Under the pieces are notes generated by a model, which worked only from the letters and a program-made list of their open reading frames with translations, searched no databases and was not told where the DNA came from. Shown here piece by piece: positions 25,066 to 33,857 of a DNA stretch of 64,000 nt (positions within the stretch are counted from its first letter, which is position 1; each line of letters opens with the position of its first letter). Source of the stretch: Lentimicrobiaceae bacterium (GTDB lineage Bacteria; Bacteroidota; Bacteroidia; Bacteroidales; F082); the NCBI GenBank assembly GCA_015061365.1, contig SUWS01000003.1, positions 1-64,000 of the forward strand. The letters are read 5' to 3'. The position numbers and the translations under genes were made by a program.

Positions 25066-27082
25066 TTTACTCCTTACAATCGCATTATTGCTTAGTACAG
25101 CGATGTTTGCTCAAAGCAGAGCAGTCTTGTTAAACGAAACTTTCGATAGTATGACTATGCCGGAAGGTTGGTCGATAATAGGCGACGGAATAGAGAACTG
25201 GCACATGTCGGAGACTAACAATGCAGGCGGAGAGGCTTGCGAGATTTATCTCCACTACCATCCGATTTTCTATTTCGGTCAATCACGCCTCACGACACCA
25301 CCGATAGACCTGACCGGAATATCAAGCGTGACAGTATCGTTCAAACATTATTTCGACAATTTCTCCACATGGGTCTCTTCATTGGGCATCGCCACATCAT
25401 CAGATAACGGCAACACATGGAATACTGCATGGACGCAGGAATACTCAACCGACGGACAATATTCTATCAACCAAGTTGTCGCTACCGACGATATGGGGAA
25501 AGACAACGTCATGTTTTGTATCTACTTCGACGGCAGCACCTCCAACATCGACTATTGGTATTTCGACGACATCAGCATCACAACTGAAACGGAACTTGAC
25601 CTTGAATTAGTAAGCAACGACATACAAAATGATTTGGCGGCAGGAGATAATGAAGTCGTGTTTACAGTACAAAACTTAGGAAGTGAGAGCATAACTTCTT
25701 TTGAAGCGAGATACGAAATCGGCGACATCTCGATTAACGAGACCTTCTCCGTTGACATGGCGCAGTTTGAATCGCAGCAGCTTACGTTCGAAAATAAAGC
25801 CAATTTATTGCCAGGCGATTATAATGTCAAGATAGAGATACTCAGCGTCAATGGCGGAGAAGACGGCAATCTCTCCAACAACGTAATTGAAAAAGAGATC
25901 AATGTCGCGCTCGGCGTCACGCAGAGAATACCTATGATAGAACATTTCTCGAGTTCTACCTGCGTACCTTGCGTAGGCATCAACAGTCAGATGCATCAGC
26001 TCACGGAGAACAACCCGGGCAAATTCGCATACACAAAATATCCTACTGATATACCAGGACTCGGCGACCCTTATTACACAGCTGAAGTCGAAATAAGGAA
26101 AAACTACTATAACATAAACAGCGTCCCGCAGGTGATATTCAACGGAACAAACTTAGGTTCCTCGGCATTATCGCAATACCAGTTAGATGAAAGCTACAAC
26201 ACCAACGCTCACGTCAACATAAAAGGAGCTTTCGATATTGAAGGAAGTACAATAGACGTAACAGTCGACGTGATGTCTTTTATCGATATTGATAATGCGA
26301 AAATGTTCGCCTCTGTCAACGAGAAACATACGACAGGCAACGCAAGCTCTAACGGAGAAACAGACTTCTACCATATAATGATGAAGATGCTCGGCGATGC
26401 CAACGGTAACGACATTTCATTGAAAGCCGGCGAGTATCAACGTTTCGAGTTTACTTGCGATATGTCACAGACTCACGTAGAAGAGATGAACGACCTTGAA
26501 GTCGCGGTATGGATTCAAAATAACACGAAAGAGATATTCAACGGCAGTTTCTTGTATGAATACACCGGACATAAATATCCCGTACAAAACCTTAAGATGA
26601 CTGAAAACGGCGACGCTATCGATGTCACGTGGGAAGCACCGGAAGAAGGCGAGCCATCAGGATATGATGTATATATCAATAATAGTTTAGTCTTGGACAA
26701 CACATCAGAACTCTTCTATTCTTTTGAGAAAACATCGGACTTCTATGTGGCGGAAGTCGTTGCATTGTACGAAGAAACTGAATCTGTCGGGATTGTGACA
26801 ACCGAAGTCAATGAAGTCTCAACAGAAGAAACTATATCCGATGAACAGATCTTTATTGTCTATCCTAACCCGGCGAAAGACGTTGTTAGATTGTCAACAG
26901 TCAACAGTCAACAGACAACAGTCAGGATATATAATGTAATGGGAATGTTAGTAGGGACGCGGCTTGCCACGTCCGAAACAGATGAAATAGAAATCAATGT
27001 TTCAGACTACAATCCAGGAATTTATTTCTTCAACATTCAGACTGAGAACGGAAGTGTGACGAAGAAGATAGTCGTTGAATAA
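25055..27082 (+). CDS. P8: secreted Omp28-like/T9SS protein (CVPC)
   Basis: A 675-residue secreted protein with the shared order: signal peptide (ending AMFAQ), anchor-J-like domain (ETFDSMTMPEGW to WYFDDISIT), Ig-like domain, thioredoxin-like domain with HFSSSTCVPC and NSVPQVIFNG, FN3-like module and T9SS sorting domain (IVYPNPAKDVVRLS). It ends the P5-P8 unit. Its 5' flank matches that of P3 exactly although the two coding sequences have clearly diverged, which points to exchange at the spacers. Confidence 0.85.
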   Translation: MKKTLLLTIALLLSTAMFAQSRAVLLNETFDSMTMPEGWSIIGDGIENWHMSETNNAGGEACEIYLHYHPIFYFGQSRLTTPPIDLTGISSVTVSFKHYFDNFSTWVSSLGIATSSDNGNTWNTAWTQEYSTDGQYSINQVVATDDMGKDNVMFCIYFDGSTSNIDYWYFDDISITTETELDLELVSNDIQNDLAAGDNEVVFTVQNLGSESITSFEARYEIGDISINETFSVDMAQFESQQLTFENKANLLPGDYNVKIEILSVNGGEDGNLSNNVIEKEINVALGVTQRIPMIEHFSSSTCVPCVGINSQMHQLTENNPGKFAYTKYPTDIPGLGDPYYTAEVEIRKNYYNINSVPQVIFNGTNLGSSALSQYQLDESYNTNAHVNIKGAFDIEGSTIDVTVDVMSFIDIDNAKMFASVNEKHTTGNASSNGETDFYHIMMKMLGDANGNDISLKAGEYQRFEFTCDMSQTHVEEMNDLEVAVWIQNNTKEIFNGSFLYEYTGHKYPVQNLKMTENGDAIDVTWEAPEEGEPSGYDVYINNSLVLDNTSELFYSFEKTSDFYVAEVVALYEETESVGIVTTEVNEVSTEETISDEQIFIVYPNPAKDVVRLSTVNSQQTTVRIYNVMGMLVGTRLATSETDEIEINVSDYNPGIYFFNIQTENGSVTKKIVVE

Positions 27083-27277
27083 TAATTGGTTTAAGGTTTA
27101 AAGTTTAAGGTTTAAGGTCTGATGATCTTTACTTTGAACTTTGAGCTTTGAGCCTTGAACTTTGAACGTTGAACTAAAGTTCAAAAGCCTTGGTTCAAAA
27201 GCTTTAGTTCAACAGCCTTAGTTCAAAGTTCAACGTTCAAAAAAAATTCCGTTGACTGTTGACCGTTGTCCGTTGAC
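27083..27277. repeat. Mixed repeat spacer after P8
   Basis: A TTTAAGG array (27090-27120), a GTTCAAAG/CTTTGAAC inverted array (27128-27240) and a GTTGACTGTTGACCG array (27249-27277) follow one another. The inverted arrays could end the P5-P8 transcript. No gene is seen. Confidence 0.75.
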
Positions 27278-27283
27278 TTTTTG

Positions 27284-27291
27284 TATCTTTG
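27284..27291 (+). promoter_or_regulatory. -7 box of the FN3 protein gene
   Basis: TATCTTTG follows GTTGAC and the heptamer array at 6 nt distance and lies 36 bp before the start codon. Confidence 0.65.
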
Positions 27292-27326
27292 CAAAACTAA
27301 TCAAATTATTTAAAATCACAAATCTT

Positions 27327-28766
27327 ATGAAGAAAACATTACAATTCTTATTAGCATTAATTTTCACGACTACATTAACATTTAAAGGTTTGGCATGCGA
27401 TCCTCCGACAAACTTAAGATCATTGGTTGAACAAGACGTTCCTGGTTACGGATATACTTTCAGAGTGACGTTGAACTGGGATGCCGTTGACGGAGCAGAC
27501 TTCTATTCAATCTATTTCTATTCAGACAACTATCCAGGTGGAATGTGGTTGGGCGACACCGACGGACTCTACTACATAGCGGGAGCCAATACAGAATCAG
27601 TCTTCTATTTCACGGTGAAGACACATTGCAGCGACGGAACCGAATCTGAAGAGTCGGAACAATGCGCAGTAGTAATTCAAAACGATGCCACCCCATGCAG
27701 AATTCCTGAAAACTTTGACGTGACAGTAGAAGAAGATCTTCCTAACGCTGAGTTCAAATATACTATCACACTTACATGGGATCCTGTTGAAAATGCAGAG
27801 AAATATGAATTATATATCAACGGAGACATGTTCACCTACACAACAGAAACGACCTACGTCACAGGAACTGACACTCCACAGGAACTTTATTTCGCAATCG
27901 CTACAGTATGTGAAGACGGAAGCGAATCAATAGTGTCGCCAAACGTATATGTCAACGTCGACCCTTGTATGCCTCCTACCAATCTTCAGGCTAATGTAGA
28001 ACAAGACGTTCCTGGCTTCGGATATAAATATAAAGTCACTTTGACATGGGACGAAAATCCTGATGCAACATCATATACCATCTATGAACAAGGAACATGG
28101 AAAGGCTATGCTACAGGAACATCATACGAGTTAGGTTACGACACTCCGACAACAACTTATTTCAACGTGACATCGTCATGCGAAAACGGAGAGTCTGAAC
28201 TGTCAGAACCATTGACAGTGGTCGTTGGCGGCACCGACGGTCCTTGTCTCGCTCCTACCAACTTAGGCGCAACAGTAGAACAAGACGTTGAAGGTTTCGA
28301 TTATAAATTCAAAGTAACTATGACATGGGATGCCGTCGACGGAGCTGAAGCATATATCGTTTATGTCAACGGACAAGAGTTCGGAGCAACAAGCACCAAC
28401 TTCTACATCGCAGGTTCAGACGCTGAAGGAACATTCGACTATACAGTAGCTTCAGTATGTGCAAACGGCGAATCAGAAGAATCAGAACCTTACACAGTAG
28501 TCGTTGAAGAAGTCTCATTGGAAGAATACTCAAACAGATTCGAGATCTATCCTAACCCGGCAGAAAGCAACATTACTATCAACACCAACGAGAACATAAA
28601 TGAAATTAACATTTATAATATCATCGGAATCAAGGTTTATAGCGAACAAGTATCTGTTGACCGTTGTCCGTTGTCTGTTGACCTCAGCACATTCAATAGC
28701 GGAGTTTATTTCATCAAGATAAACACAGAAAAAGGCGACATCGTAAAACGTTTCATAAAAGAATAA
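27327..28766 (+). CDS. Secreted four-repeat FN3 protein with T9SS domain
   Basis: From the ATG at 27327 (MKKTLQFLLALIF) the protein has 479 residues. The longer frame upstream translates a promoter and repeat array and is rejected. After the signal peptide come four FN3-like repeats of about 95 residues, each opening with a Cys-Pro pattern (CDPPTNLRSLVEQDVPGYGY, CRIPENFDVTVEEDLP, CMPPTNLQANVEQDVPGFGY, CLAPTNLGATVEQDVEGF). A T9SS sorting domain follows (FEIYPNPAESNITIN). The repeats resemble the second FN3 of P4. Residues VSVDRCPLSVDLS are encoded by a GTTGTCC array at 28651-28683. A cell-surface binding or spacer role is likely. Confidence 0.8.
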   Translation: MKKTLQFLLALIFTTTLTFKGLACDPPTNLRSLVEQDVPGYGYTFRVTLNWDAVDGADFYSIYFYSDNYPGGMWLGDTDGLYYIAGANTESVFYFTVKTHCSDGTESEESEQCAVVIQNDATPCRIPENFDVTVEEDLPNAEFKYTITLTWDPVENAEKYELYINGDMFTYTTETTYVTGTDTPQELYFAIATVCEDGSESIVSPNVYVNVDPCMPPTNLQANVEQDVPGFGYKYKVTLTWDENPDATSYTIYEQGTWKGYATGTSYELGYDTPTTTYFNVTSSCENGESELSEPLTVVVGGTDGPCLAPTNLGATVEQDVEGFDYKFKVTMTWDAVDGAEAYIVYVNGQEFGATSTNFYIAGSDAEGTFDYTVASVCANGESEESEPYTVVVEEVSLEEYSNRFEIYPNPAESNITINTNENINEINIYNIIGIKVYSEQVSVDRCPLSVDLSTFNSGVYFIKINTEKGDIVKRFIKE

Positions 28767-28795
28767 AATAGTTTTATAGAACCTTAGAATTTTAG

Positions 28796-28843
28796 AACTC
28801 TGGAACTTTAGAATTTTATTTCTAAGGTTTCAGAGTTTTTTTT
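28796..28843 (+). terminator. Terminator of the FN3 protein gene
   Basis: AACTCTG (28796-28802) pairs with CAGAGTT (28831-28837), an inner TAGAA/TTCTA pairing extends the stem, and a run of eight T follows. The rest of 28767-29096 holds ATAATGCATAATTC and GATTCTCAG repeats and a promoter. Confidence 0.7.
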
Positions 28844-29044
28844 AATTCATAATGCATAATTCATAATGCATAATTATGTTGATTGTGAATTATGAATTGT
28901 AGAGTGCGTCATTTTTGAATCTGAAAAAAGCTTTGAGCTGTGAGCCATGAGCAAAAGTTCAACATCCAAATGTTTTCTCAGATTCTCAGGTTTTCAATTT
29001 CTCAGATTCTCAGATTTTTTATGGTATCGTGTCACATTTTTTCT

Positions 29045-29052
29045 TATTTTTG
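29045..29052 (+). promoter_or_regulatory. -7 box of the C1 peptidase pair
   Basis: TATTTTTG matches TAnnTTTG and lies 44 bp upstream of the start codon at 29097. Confidence 0.5.
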
Positions 29053-29096
29053 TAAGTTCGTTAACTATTTGAAAAATCTTAACAAAATAAAGAAAA

Positions 29097-30287
29097 ATGA
29101 ATCGTATAAAAACTATTGTTTTGTTAGCTTTGGCAATTGTTTTCTCCATGCCAGCTAACGTATCAGCACAGGAAAATGTTTATCAAATCACCGACGATGT
29201 CGTCGTTCCTCATACTTCGGTGAAGAATCAGGCTCAGTCGGGAACATGCTGGTGTTTCGCTGGTGTCGGTTTGATAGAAGCTGAAATCCTCAAGAAATAC
29301 AATGTCGAAATCGACCTTTCAGAGATGTATCTCGTACGTTGGGCTTACGCCAATAAATTCGAGAAATACGTCAGAATGCAAGGCGTTTGCAACTTCAGTC
29401 CTGGCGGTGAAGTGATCGACGCTCTCTATGCTATCAACGAAAGTGGCATGATGACAGAAGATGCTTACAACGGTTTGGTTTTAGGCGACCAAAATCACAA
29501 CCACGGTGAACTTCATACCGTTCTCGCCGAATACGGAAAAATCGTCAACAAACAACATAACGGTAAAATCAGCAAGGCTTGGCCAAACATGGTTCAATCT
29601 GTGTTAGACGTTTATCTCGGCGAAGTCCCTGCAACATTCACTTTCGAAGGAACAGAATACGACGCTAAATCATTAGCTGAAAAATATCCTCTCAATATCA
29701 ACGACTACGTACAAATCAGTGCCTTCACAAATCACGAAAACTACAAACCTTACATCATGCCTATCCAAGACAACTGGACAAACACAATGTCTTACAACAT
29801 GCCATTGGATGAGCTGATGAGCGAACTTGACAACGCTTTGAACAACGGCTACACCGTAGGTTGGGCGCAAGATGTCAGCGATAAAGGCTTCAGCCGTAAG
29901 GCAGGTGTAGGTGTAGTTTTAGAAGACGACATCGAGAAAATCAGACAGTCAGACCCTAAGAAATACAAGAAGATGAGCGATGATGAAATCAAAGCTTCAT
30001 TATACAAATTCGAAAGCGTGATGCCAGAGAAAGAAGTTACTGAAGAGATGCATCAGGAAGCTTACGAAAACGGTCAGACTACCGACGACCACAGTATGCT
30101 CATCGTTGGTATAGCCTACGACCAAAACGGAACAAAATATTATAAGGTGAAAAACTCATGGAGCGAAAGACACGGCATGGAAGGTTATTGGTATTGCTCA
30201 GAACCTTTCGTACGCCTCCACACCATGTTCTTCACTCTCAACAAGGCAGGTTTGACATCAGACATGAAATCCAAATTAGAATTATAA
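29097..30287 (+). CDS. Secreted C1B-type Cys peptidase (aminopeptidase C-like) 1
   Basis: A 396-residue papain-fold peptidase of the bleomycin hydrolase/aminopeptidase C group. The signal peptide ends NVSAQ. The oxyanion Gln and nucleophile are in QAQSGTCWCFAGVGLIEAE, the His in DDHSMLIVGIAY and the Asn in KVKNSWS, so the catalytic set is complete. Cytosolic PepC has no signal peptide, so this is an exported version, as is common in Bacteroidales. No sorting domain is present, so it probably stays in the periplasm. The second, similar peptidase follows after 27 bp. Confidence 0.85.
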   Translation: MNRIKTIVLLALAIVFSMPANVSAQENVYQITDDVVVPHTSVKNQAQSGTCWCFAGVGLIEAEILKKYNVEIDLSEMYLVRWAYANKFEKYVRMQGVCNFSPGGEVIDALYAINESGMMTEDAYNGLVLGDQNHNHGELHTVLAEYGKIVNKQHNGKISKAWPNMVQSVLDVYLGEVPATFTFEGTEYDAKSLAEKYPLNINDYVQISAFTNHENYKPYIMPIQDNWTNTMSYNMPLDELMSELDNALNNGYTVGWAQDVSDKGFSRKAGVGVVLEDDIEKIRQSDPKKYKKMSDDEIKASLYKFESVMPEKEVTEEMHQEAYENGQTTDDHSMLIVGIAYDQNGTKYYKVKNSWSERHGMEGYWYCSEPFVRLHTMFFTLNKAGLTSDMKSKLEL

Positions 30288-30314
30288 TAAATATTAACAA
30301 TTAATTTAAAAACT

Positions 30315-31544
30315 ATGAACTTCAAAAAATTCTTAGCAGCAACAGCAGTGGCATTCGTATTGCCAGGTTTCGCTAACGCACAGGAAGCTGAACAAGCTCC
30401 AGAAAAAGAAGGTTGGATCTTCTCAGAAGAAGTAAGACTTCCTATCACATCAATGAAAGACCAGAACGCAGCAGGTACTTGCTGGTGTTATTCAACATTA
30501 TCATTCGTTGAAGCTGAGTTGTTACGTACAACAGGTAAAGTTTACGACTTCTCAGAAATGTTCATCGTATGGAACACATACATGGACCGCGCACAAGCAA
30601 CAGTACGCACACACGGTGACATCTCCTTCTCACAAGGCGGTTCATTCTACGACGTACTTTACGGCATCAAACATTATGGTTTGGTTCCAGATTCAGAATT
30701 GCCAGCAGGTGTTAAACATGGCGACACATTATCAGACTTCTCAGAATTCTCAAGAGTATGTGATCCATTCGTAGAAGGTATCGTAAAAGGCAGAAAATTA
30801 CAAACAGACGCTAACGGCAATCCATTATGGAAAGAAGCTTTGGCAGGTATCTTAAACGCTTACATCGGCGAACGTCCAGAAACATTCGTTTATGAAGGAA
30901 AAGAATATACTCCAAAATCATTCGCAGAATCAACAGGTTTCAATCCAGATGACTATGTAAACTTGGCTTCATTCTCACATCATCCATTCTATGAACCATT
31001 CATCATCGAAGTACAAGACAACTGGCGTTGGAGCACAGCTTACAACCTCCCTATCGATGAGCTTATGGAAGTTATGAACTACGCTATTGACAACGGCTAC
31101 ACATTCGCATGGGGTTCAGACGTAAGTGAAAAAGGTTTCTTAAGAGGTGAAAACTTCGGCGTTATGGTTCTTCCTGACTTAGACGCAAAAGAAAACAACG
31201 ATGCTGCAACAGACAAAGCACGTTGGGCAGGTCTCAGCGCAGAACAAAGAGCTAAGGAAGCTTATTCACAACCAACTCCACAACGTTGGGTTACACAAGA
31301 AGAACGTCAGATCGCTTACGACAACTATGAAACAGGCGACGACCACGGCATGATCATCTACGGTAAGGCAAAAGACCAACTCGGCAACAACTATTTCGTT
31401 GTTAAGAACTCATGGGGAGTAACAGGTAACTACGACGGAACATTCTACGCATCAGAAGCTTTCGTACGTTACAAGACTATGAACATCGTTCTTCACAAAG
31501 ACGCTCTTCCAAAACATATCAAGAAAGCTCTCGGTATCAAATAA
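30315..31544 (+). CDS. Secreted C1B-type Cys peptidase (aminopeptidase C-like) 2
   Basis: A 409-residue paralogue of the preceding gene. The signal peptide ends FANAQ, catalytic elements are QNAAGTCWCYSTLSFVEAE, DDHGMIIYGKAK and VVKNSWG. Codon use is strongly biased (ACA for Thr, TCA for Ser, TTC for Phe, CCA for Pro) compared with the first copy and with the large secreted proteins. That suggests either high expression or a different history. A strong terminator follows. The two genes form a small operon for periplasmic peptide breakdown. Confidence 0.85.
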   Translation: MNFKKFLAATAVAFVLPGFANAQEAEQAPEKEGWIFSEEVRLPITSMKDQNAAGTCWCYSTLSFVEAELLRTTGKVYDFSEMFIVWNTYMDRAQATVRTHGDISFSQGGSFYDVLYGIKHYGLVPDSELPAGVKHGDTLSDFSEFSRVCDPFVEGIVKGRKLQTDANGNPLWKEALAGILNAYIGERPETFVYEGKEYTPKSFAESTGFNPDDYVNLASFSHHPFYEPFIIEVQDNWRWSTAYNLPIDELMEVMNYAIDNGYTFAWGSDVSEKGFLRGENFGVMVLPDLDAKENNDAATDKARWAGLSAEQRAKEAYSQPTPQRWVTQEERQIAYDNYETGDDHGMIIYGKAKDQLGNNYFVVKNSWGVTGNYDGTFYASEAFVRYKTMNIVLHKDALPKHIKKALGIK

Positions 31545-31566
31545 GATATTCAGAATATGAAATAAT

Positions 31567-31607
31567 GAAAACCTGAGGATCTGAGAATTCTCGGGTTTTC
31601 TTTTTTT
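31567..31607 (+). terminator. Terminator of the C1 peptidase operon
   Basis: GAAAACCTGAG (31567-31577) pairs with CTCGGGTTTTC (31590-31600), with one G-T pair, followed by TTTTTTT. Confidence 0.8.
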
Positions 31608-31638
31608 GAATACCCACTAATTATGAATTGAAAAAAAC

Positions 31639-31681
31639 CGATGTCTGTTGTCCGATGTCTGTTGTCTTTTTCTTATCTTTG
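31639..31681 (+). promoter_or_regulatory. P9 promoter fused to a GTTGTCT array
   Basis: An array of CGATGTCTGTTGTC units (31639-31666) is followed after TTTTTCT by the -7 box TATCTTTG (31674-31681), 23 bp before the P9 start. Confidence 0.7.
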
Positions 31682-31704
31682 CGTCGGTATAAATTAATAA
31701 ATCA

Positions 31705-33735
31705 ATGAGAAAAATTTTACTTTTCATTTTAGCGTTTTTGTATGCAAGTTTGATATTTGCACAGAGTAATGTGTACATCGTCCAAGAGAATTTTGATGAA
31801 ACGACGTTGCCATCTGGCTGGGTGACGATGGGTAACGGAGTAAATAACTGGTACGTCTCTACGAGTAACATCGCGGGAGGAAAACCCAATGAGGCGCAAC
31901 TCAAATGGACGCCTCCGTTCAATGGTGTCTCGCGTCTCGTCTCGCCATCTGTCGATTTGAGTGACGTGAGTTCTGCGGTGATGACATTAAAACATTATCC
32001 TTCGTTTTTTGGCGCAAACCAAGCTGTAGTAGGAGTCGCTACATCTTCCGATAATGGTACGACATGGAACTCAGTCTGGTCGGAACAATATAACACCAAC
32101 GGACAATACACCATTTTAGAAACTATAGAAAGTCCTGATTTTGGAAAAGATAATGTTATGTTCTGCATCTATTTCGAGGGTAATTCATCAGCCATCAGCG
32201 ATTGGTATTTCGACGACTTTGAAGTTTATACCGTCGAGAGTCTTGGCGTTGAACTTACAAGCATCGACGTGCCATCCATAGTTAATCATGGAGAACACGG
32301 AATCAGTTTCACCGTAAGAAATACAGGCAGCTCCAAAATAGAATCTCTTAAAGTGAGATATATCATCGACGGAGAGACTTACGAGCAGACTTTCAATACA
32401 GACATTCCTTCGATGGAATATCAGCAACTGACCTTCGAGGATAAATACTTAATGCAACCCGATGACAGTTACAATCTTCAAGTCAAAATAATTACTGTCA
32501 ATGGAGAATATGATGATGAAGCGGATAACAGTTTAAGTGTCGATATAGTCTCCGCGTTAGGATATACGCAAATGATTCCTATGATAGAGCACTTCTCGAG
32601 TTCCACATGTGGTCCTTGTGTCAATGTCAATTATCAGATGGCGGCACTTACAGATAATCATGAAGGACAATACACTTACACGAAATACACCACCAACGGA
32701 CCTGGTTTGGGAGATCCTTATTATACGGCAGAAGGAGGAACGCGAATGACATATTATAACGTGATGGGTGTGCCTCAGACTTTCCTTAATAGTGTTGATC
32801 AAGGAAATGCTGCCGTCACAGAAGAAAACTTCATGAACGCATTTGAAAGTCCGGCTTACGCTGACGTGAGAGGAACATACACAATAGAAAGCAATACCAT
32901 CAACATAACGGCAGATTTTATGTCGTATTTCGATATGGAAAATGTCAGAGCTTTCGTAACGGTAAATGAAAAAACTACAACGGAGAACGCAAGTTCTAAT
33001 GGTGAGACTGAGTTCCATCATGTGATGATGAAGATGTTGGAAAATGCTGAAGGTAATGTGATGAACATCAACGCTGGTGAATATCAAAGATTGGAGTTTT
33101 CTTACGATATGAGTTCTACTTTCGTAGAGGAGATGGACGATTTGGAAGTAGCATTATGGTTGCAAAATTATGATACGAAAGAAATCTATAACAGTCATTA
33201 CGCATACGAGAACTCAGAGCACTGTCATTCAGTGAAGGACCTATTAGCTATAGTTGGTGGTGATGCTCCTCCTACGCTTTATTTAAGTTGGAATAAACCC
33301 GAAAATGGAACACCTGTCGGATATGACGTCTATGTTGATGGTGAACTCATGGCAGATAACTTGAACGATACTTATTATTCAAATGAAGATGAGGATATTT
33401 GTTACAATGCTAAAACAGCTGAAGTTGTAGCTGTTTATGAAGACGGAAAGACATCGGTTGGTGTAGCTATGATTATTGTTCGCGATACGAATGTTGAAGA
33501 AACGACGTGCGGAAACATCTCTGTCTATCCTAATCCGGCAAACGACGTTGTTAAAGTGTCAACAGTCAACGGACAACAGACAACGGTGATGATATATAAT
33601 GTAATGGGAATGTTGGTAGAGACGCACTATGTCAGGTCCGCAACAAATGAAATTGAGATAAATGTTTCAGACTACAATCCAGGAATATATTTCTTCAATG
33701 TTGACGGAGAAGTTATTAAAGTTATAGTTGATTAA
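31705..33735 (+). CDS. P9: secreted Omp28-like/T9SS protein (CGPC)
   Basis: A 676-residue secreted protein with the P-family order: signal peptide (ending LIFAQ), anchor-J-like domain (ENFDETTLPSGW to WYFDDFEVY), Ig-like domain, thioredoxin-like domain with HFSSSTCGPC (the thioredoxin dipeptide) and MGVPQTFLNS, FN3-like module and T9SS sorting domain (SVYPNPANDVVKVS). It stands apart from P1-P8 with its own promoter and terminator. In the sorting domain the palindromic insert has a different sequence (VETHYVRSATNE). Confidence 0.85.
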   Translation: MRKILLFILAFLYASLIFAQSNVYIVQENFDETTLPSGWVTMGNGVNNWYVSTSNIAGGKPNEAQLKWTPPFNGVSRLVSPSVDLSDVSSAVMTLKHYPSFFGANQAVVGVATSSDNGTTWNSVWSEQYNTNGQYTILETIESPDFGKDNVMFCIYFEGNSSAISDWYFDDFEVYTVESLGVELTSIDVPSIVNHGEHGISFTVRNTGSSKIESLKVRYIIDGETYEQTFNTDIPSMEYQQLTFEDKYLMQPDDSYNLQVKIITVNGEYDDEADNSLSVDIVSALGYTQMIPMIEHFSSSTCGPCVNVNYQMAALTDNHEGQYTYTKYTTNGPGLGDPYYTAEGGTRMTYYNVMGVPQTFLNSVDQGNAAVTEENFMNAFESPAYADVRGTYTIESNTINITADFMSYFDMENVRAFVTVNEKTTTENASSNGETEFHHVMMKMLENAEGNVMNINAGEYQRLEFSYDMSSTFVEEMDDLEVALWLQNYDTKEIYNSHYAYENSEHCHSVKDLLAIVGGDAPPTLYLSWNKPENGTPVGYDVYVDGELMADNLNDTYYSNEDEDICYNAKTAEVVAVYEDGKTSVGVAMIIVRDTNVEETTCGNISVYPNPANDVVKVSTVNGQQTTVMIYNVMGMLVETHYVRSATNEIEINVSDYNPGIYFFNVDGEVIKVIVD

Positions 33736-33750
33736 GTGGGGAGAATACGA

Positions 33751-33792
33751 ATAAAACAACGAAGGGACGGAAACGTCCCTTCGTTGTTTTAT
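33751..33792. terminator. Bidirectional terminator between P9 and subtilisin 1
   Basis: A perfect 19-bp stem (ATAAAACAACGAAGGGACG and its complement) is closed by a GAAA tetraloop. It sits between two convergent genes, with an A/T-rich foot on each side. Confidence 0.85.
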
Positions 33793-33857
33793 GAATATAT
33801 CATTTATTTTACGATGAGATGCATTGCCTGACATAACTCTTCATAACAAGTCAGTTA

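Noticed and set aside
7205..27082. P-gene array as a recombinase-driven surface-variation locus
   Set aside because: Inverted repeats exist, but no recombinase gene or specific recombination site was seen; only general recombination can be argued.
27252..27326. N-terminal extension of the FN3 protein
   Set aside because: It translates the repeat array and -7 box; the ATG at 27327 begins a proper signal peptide.
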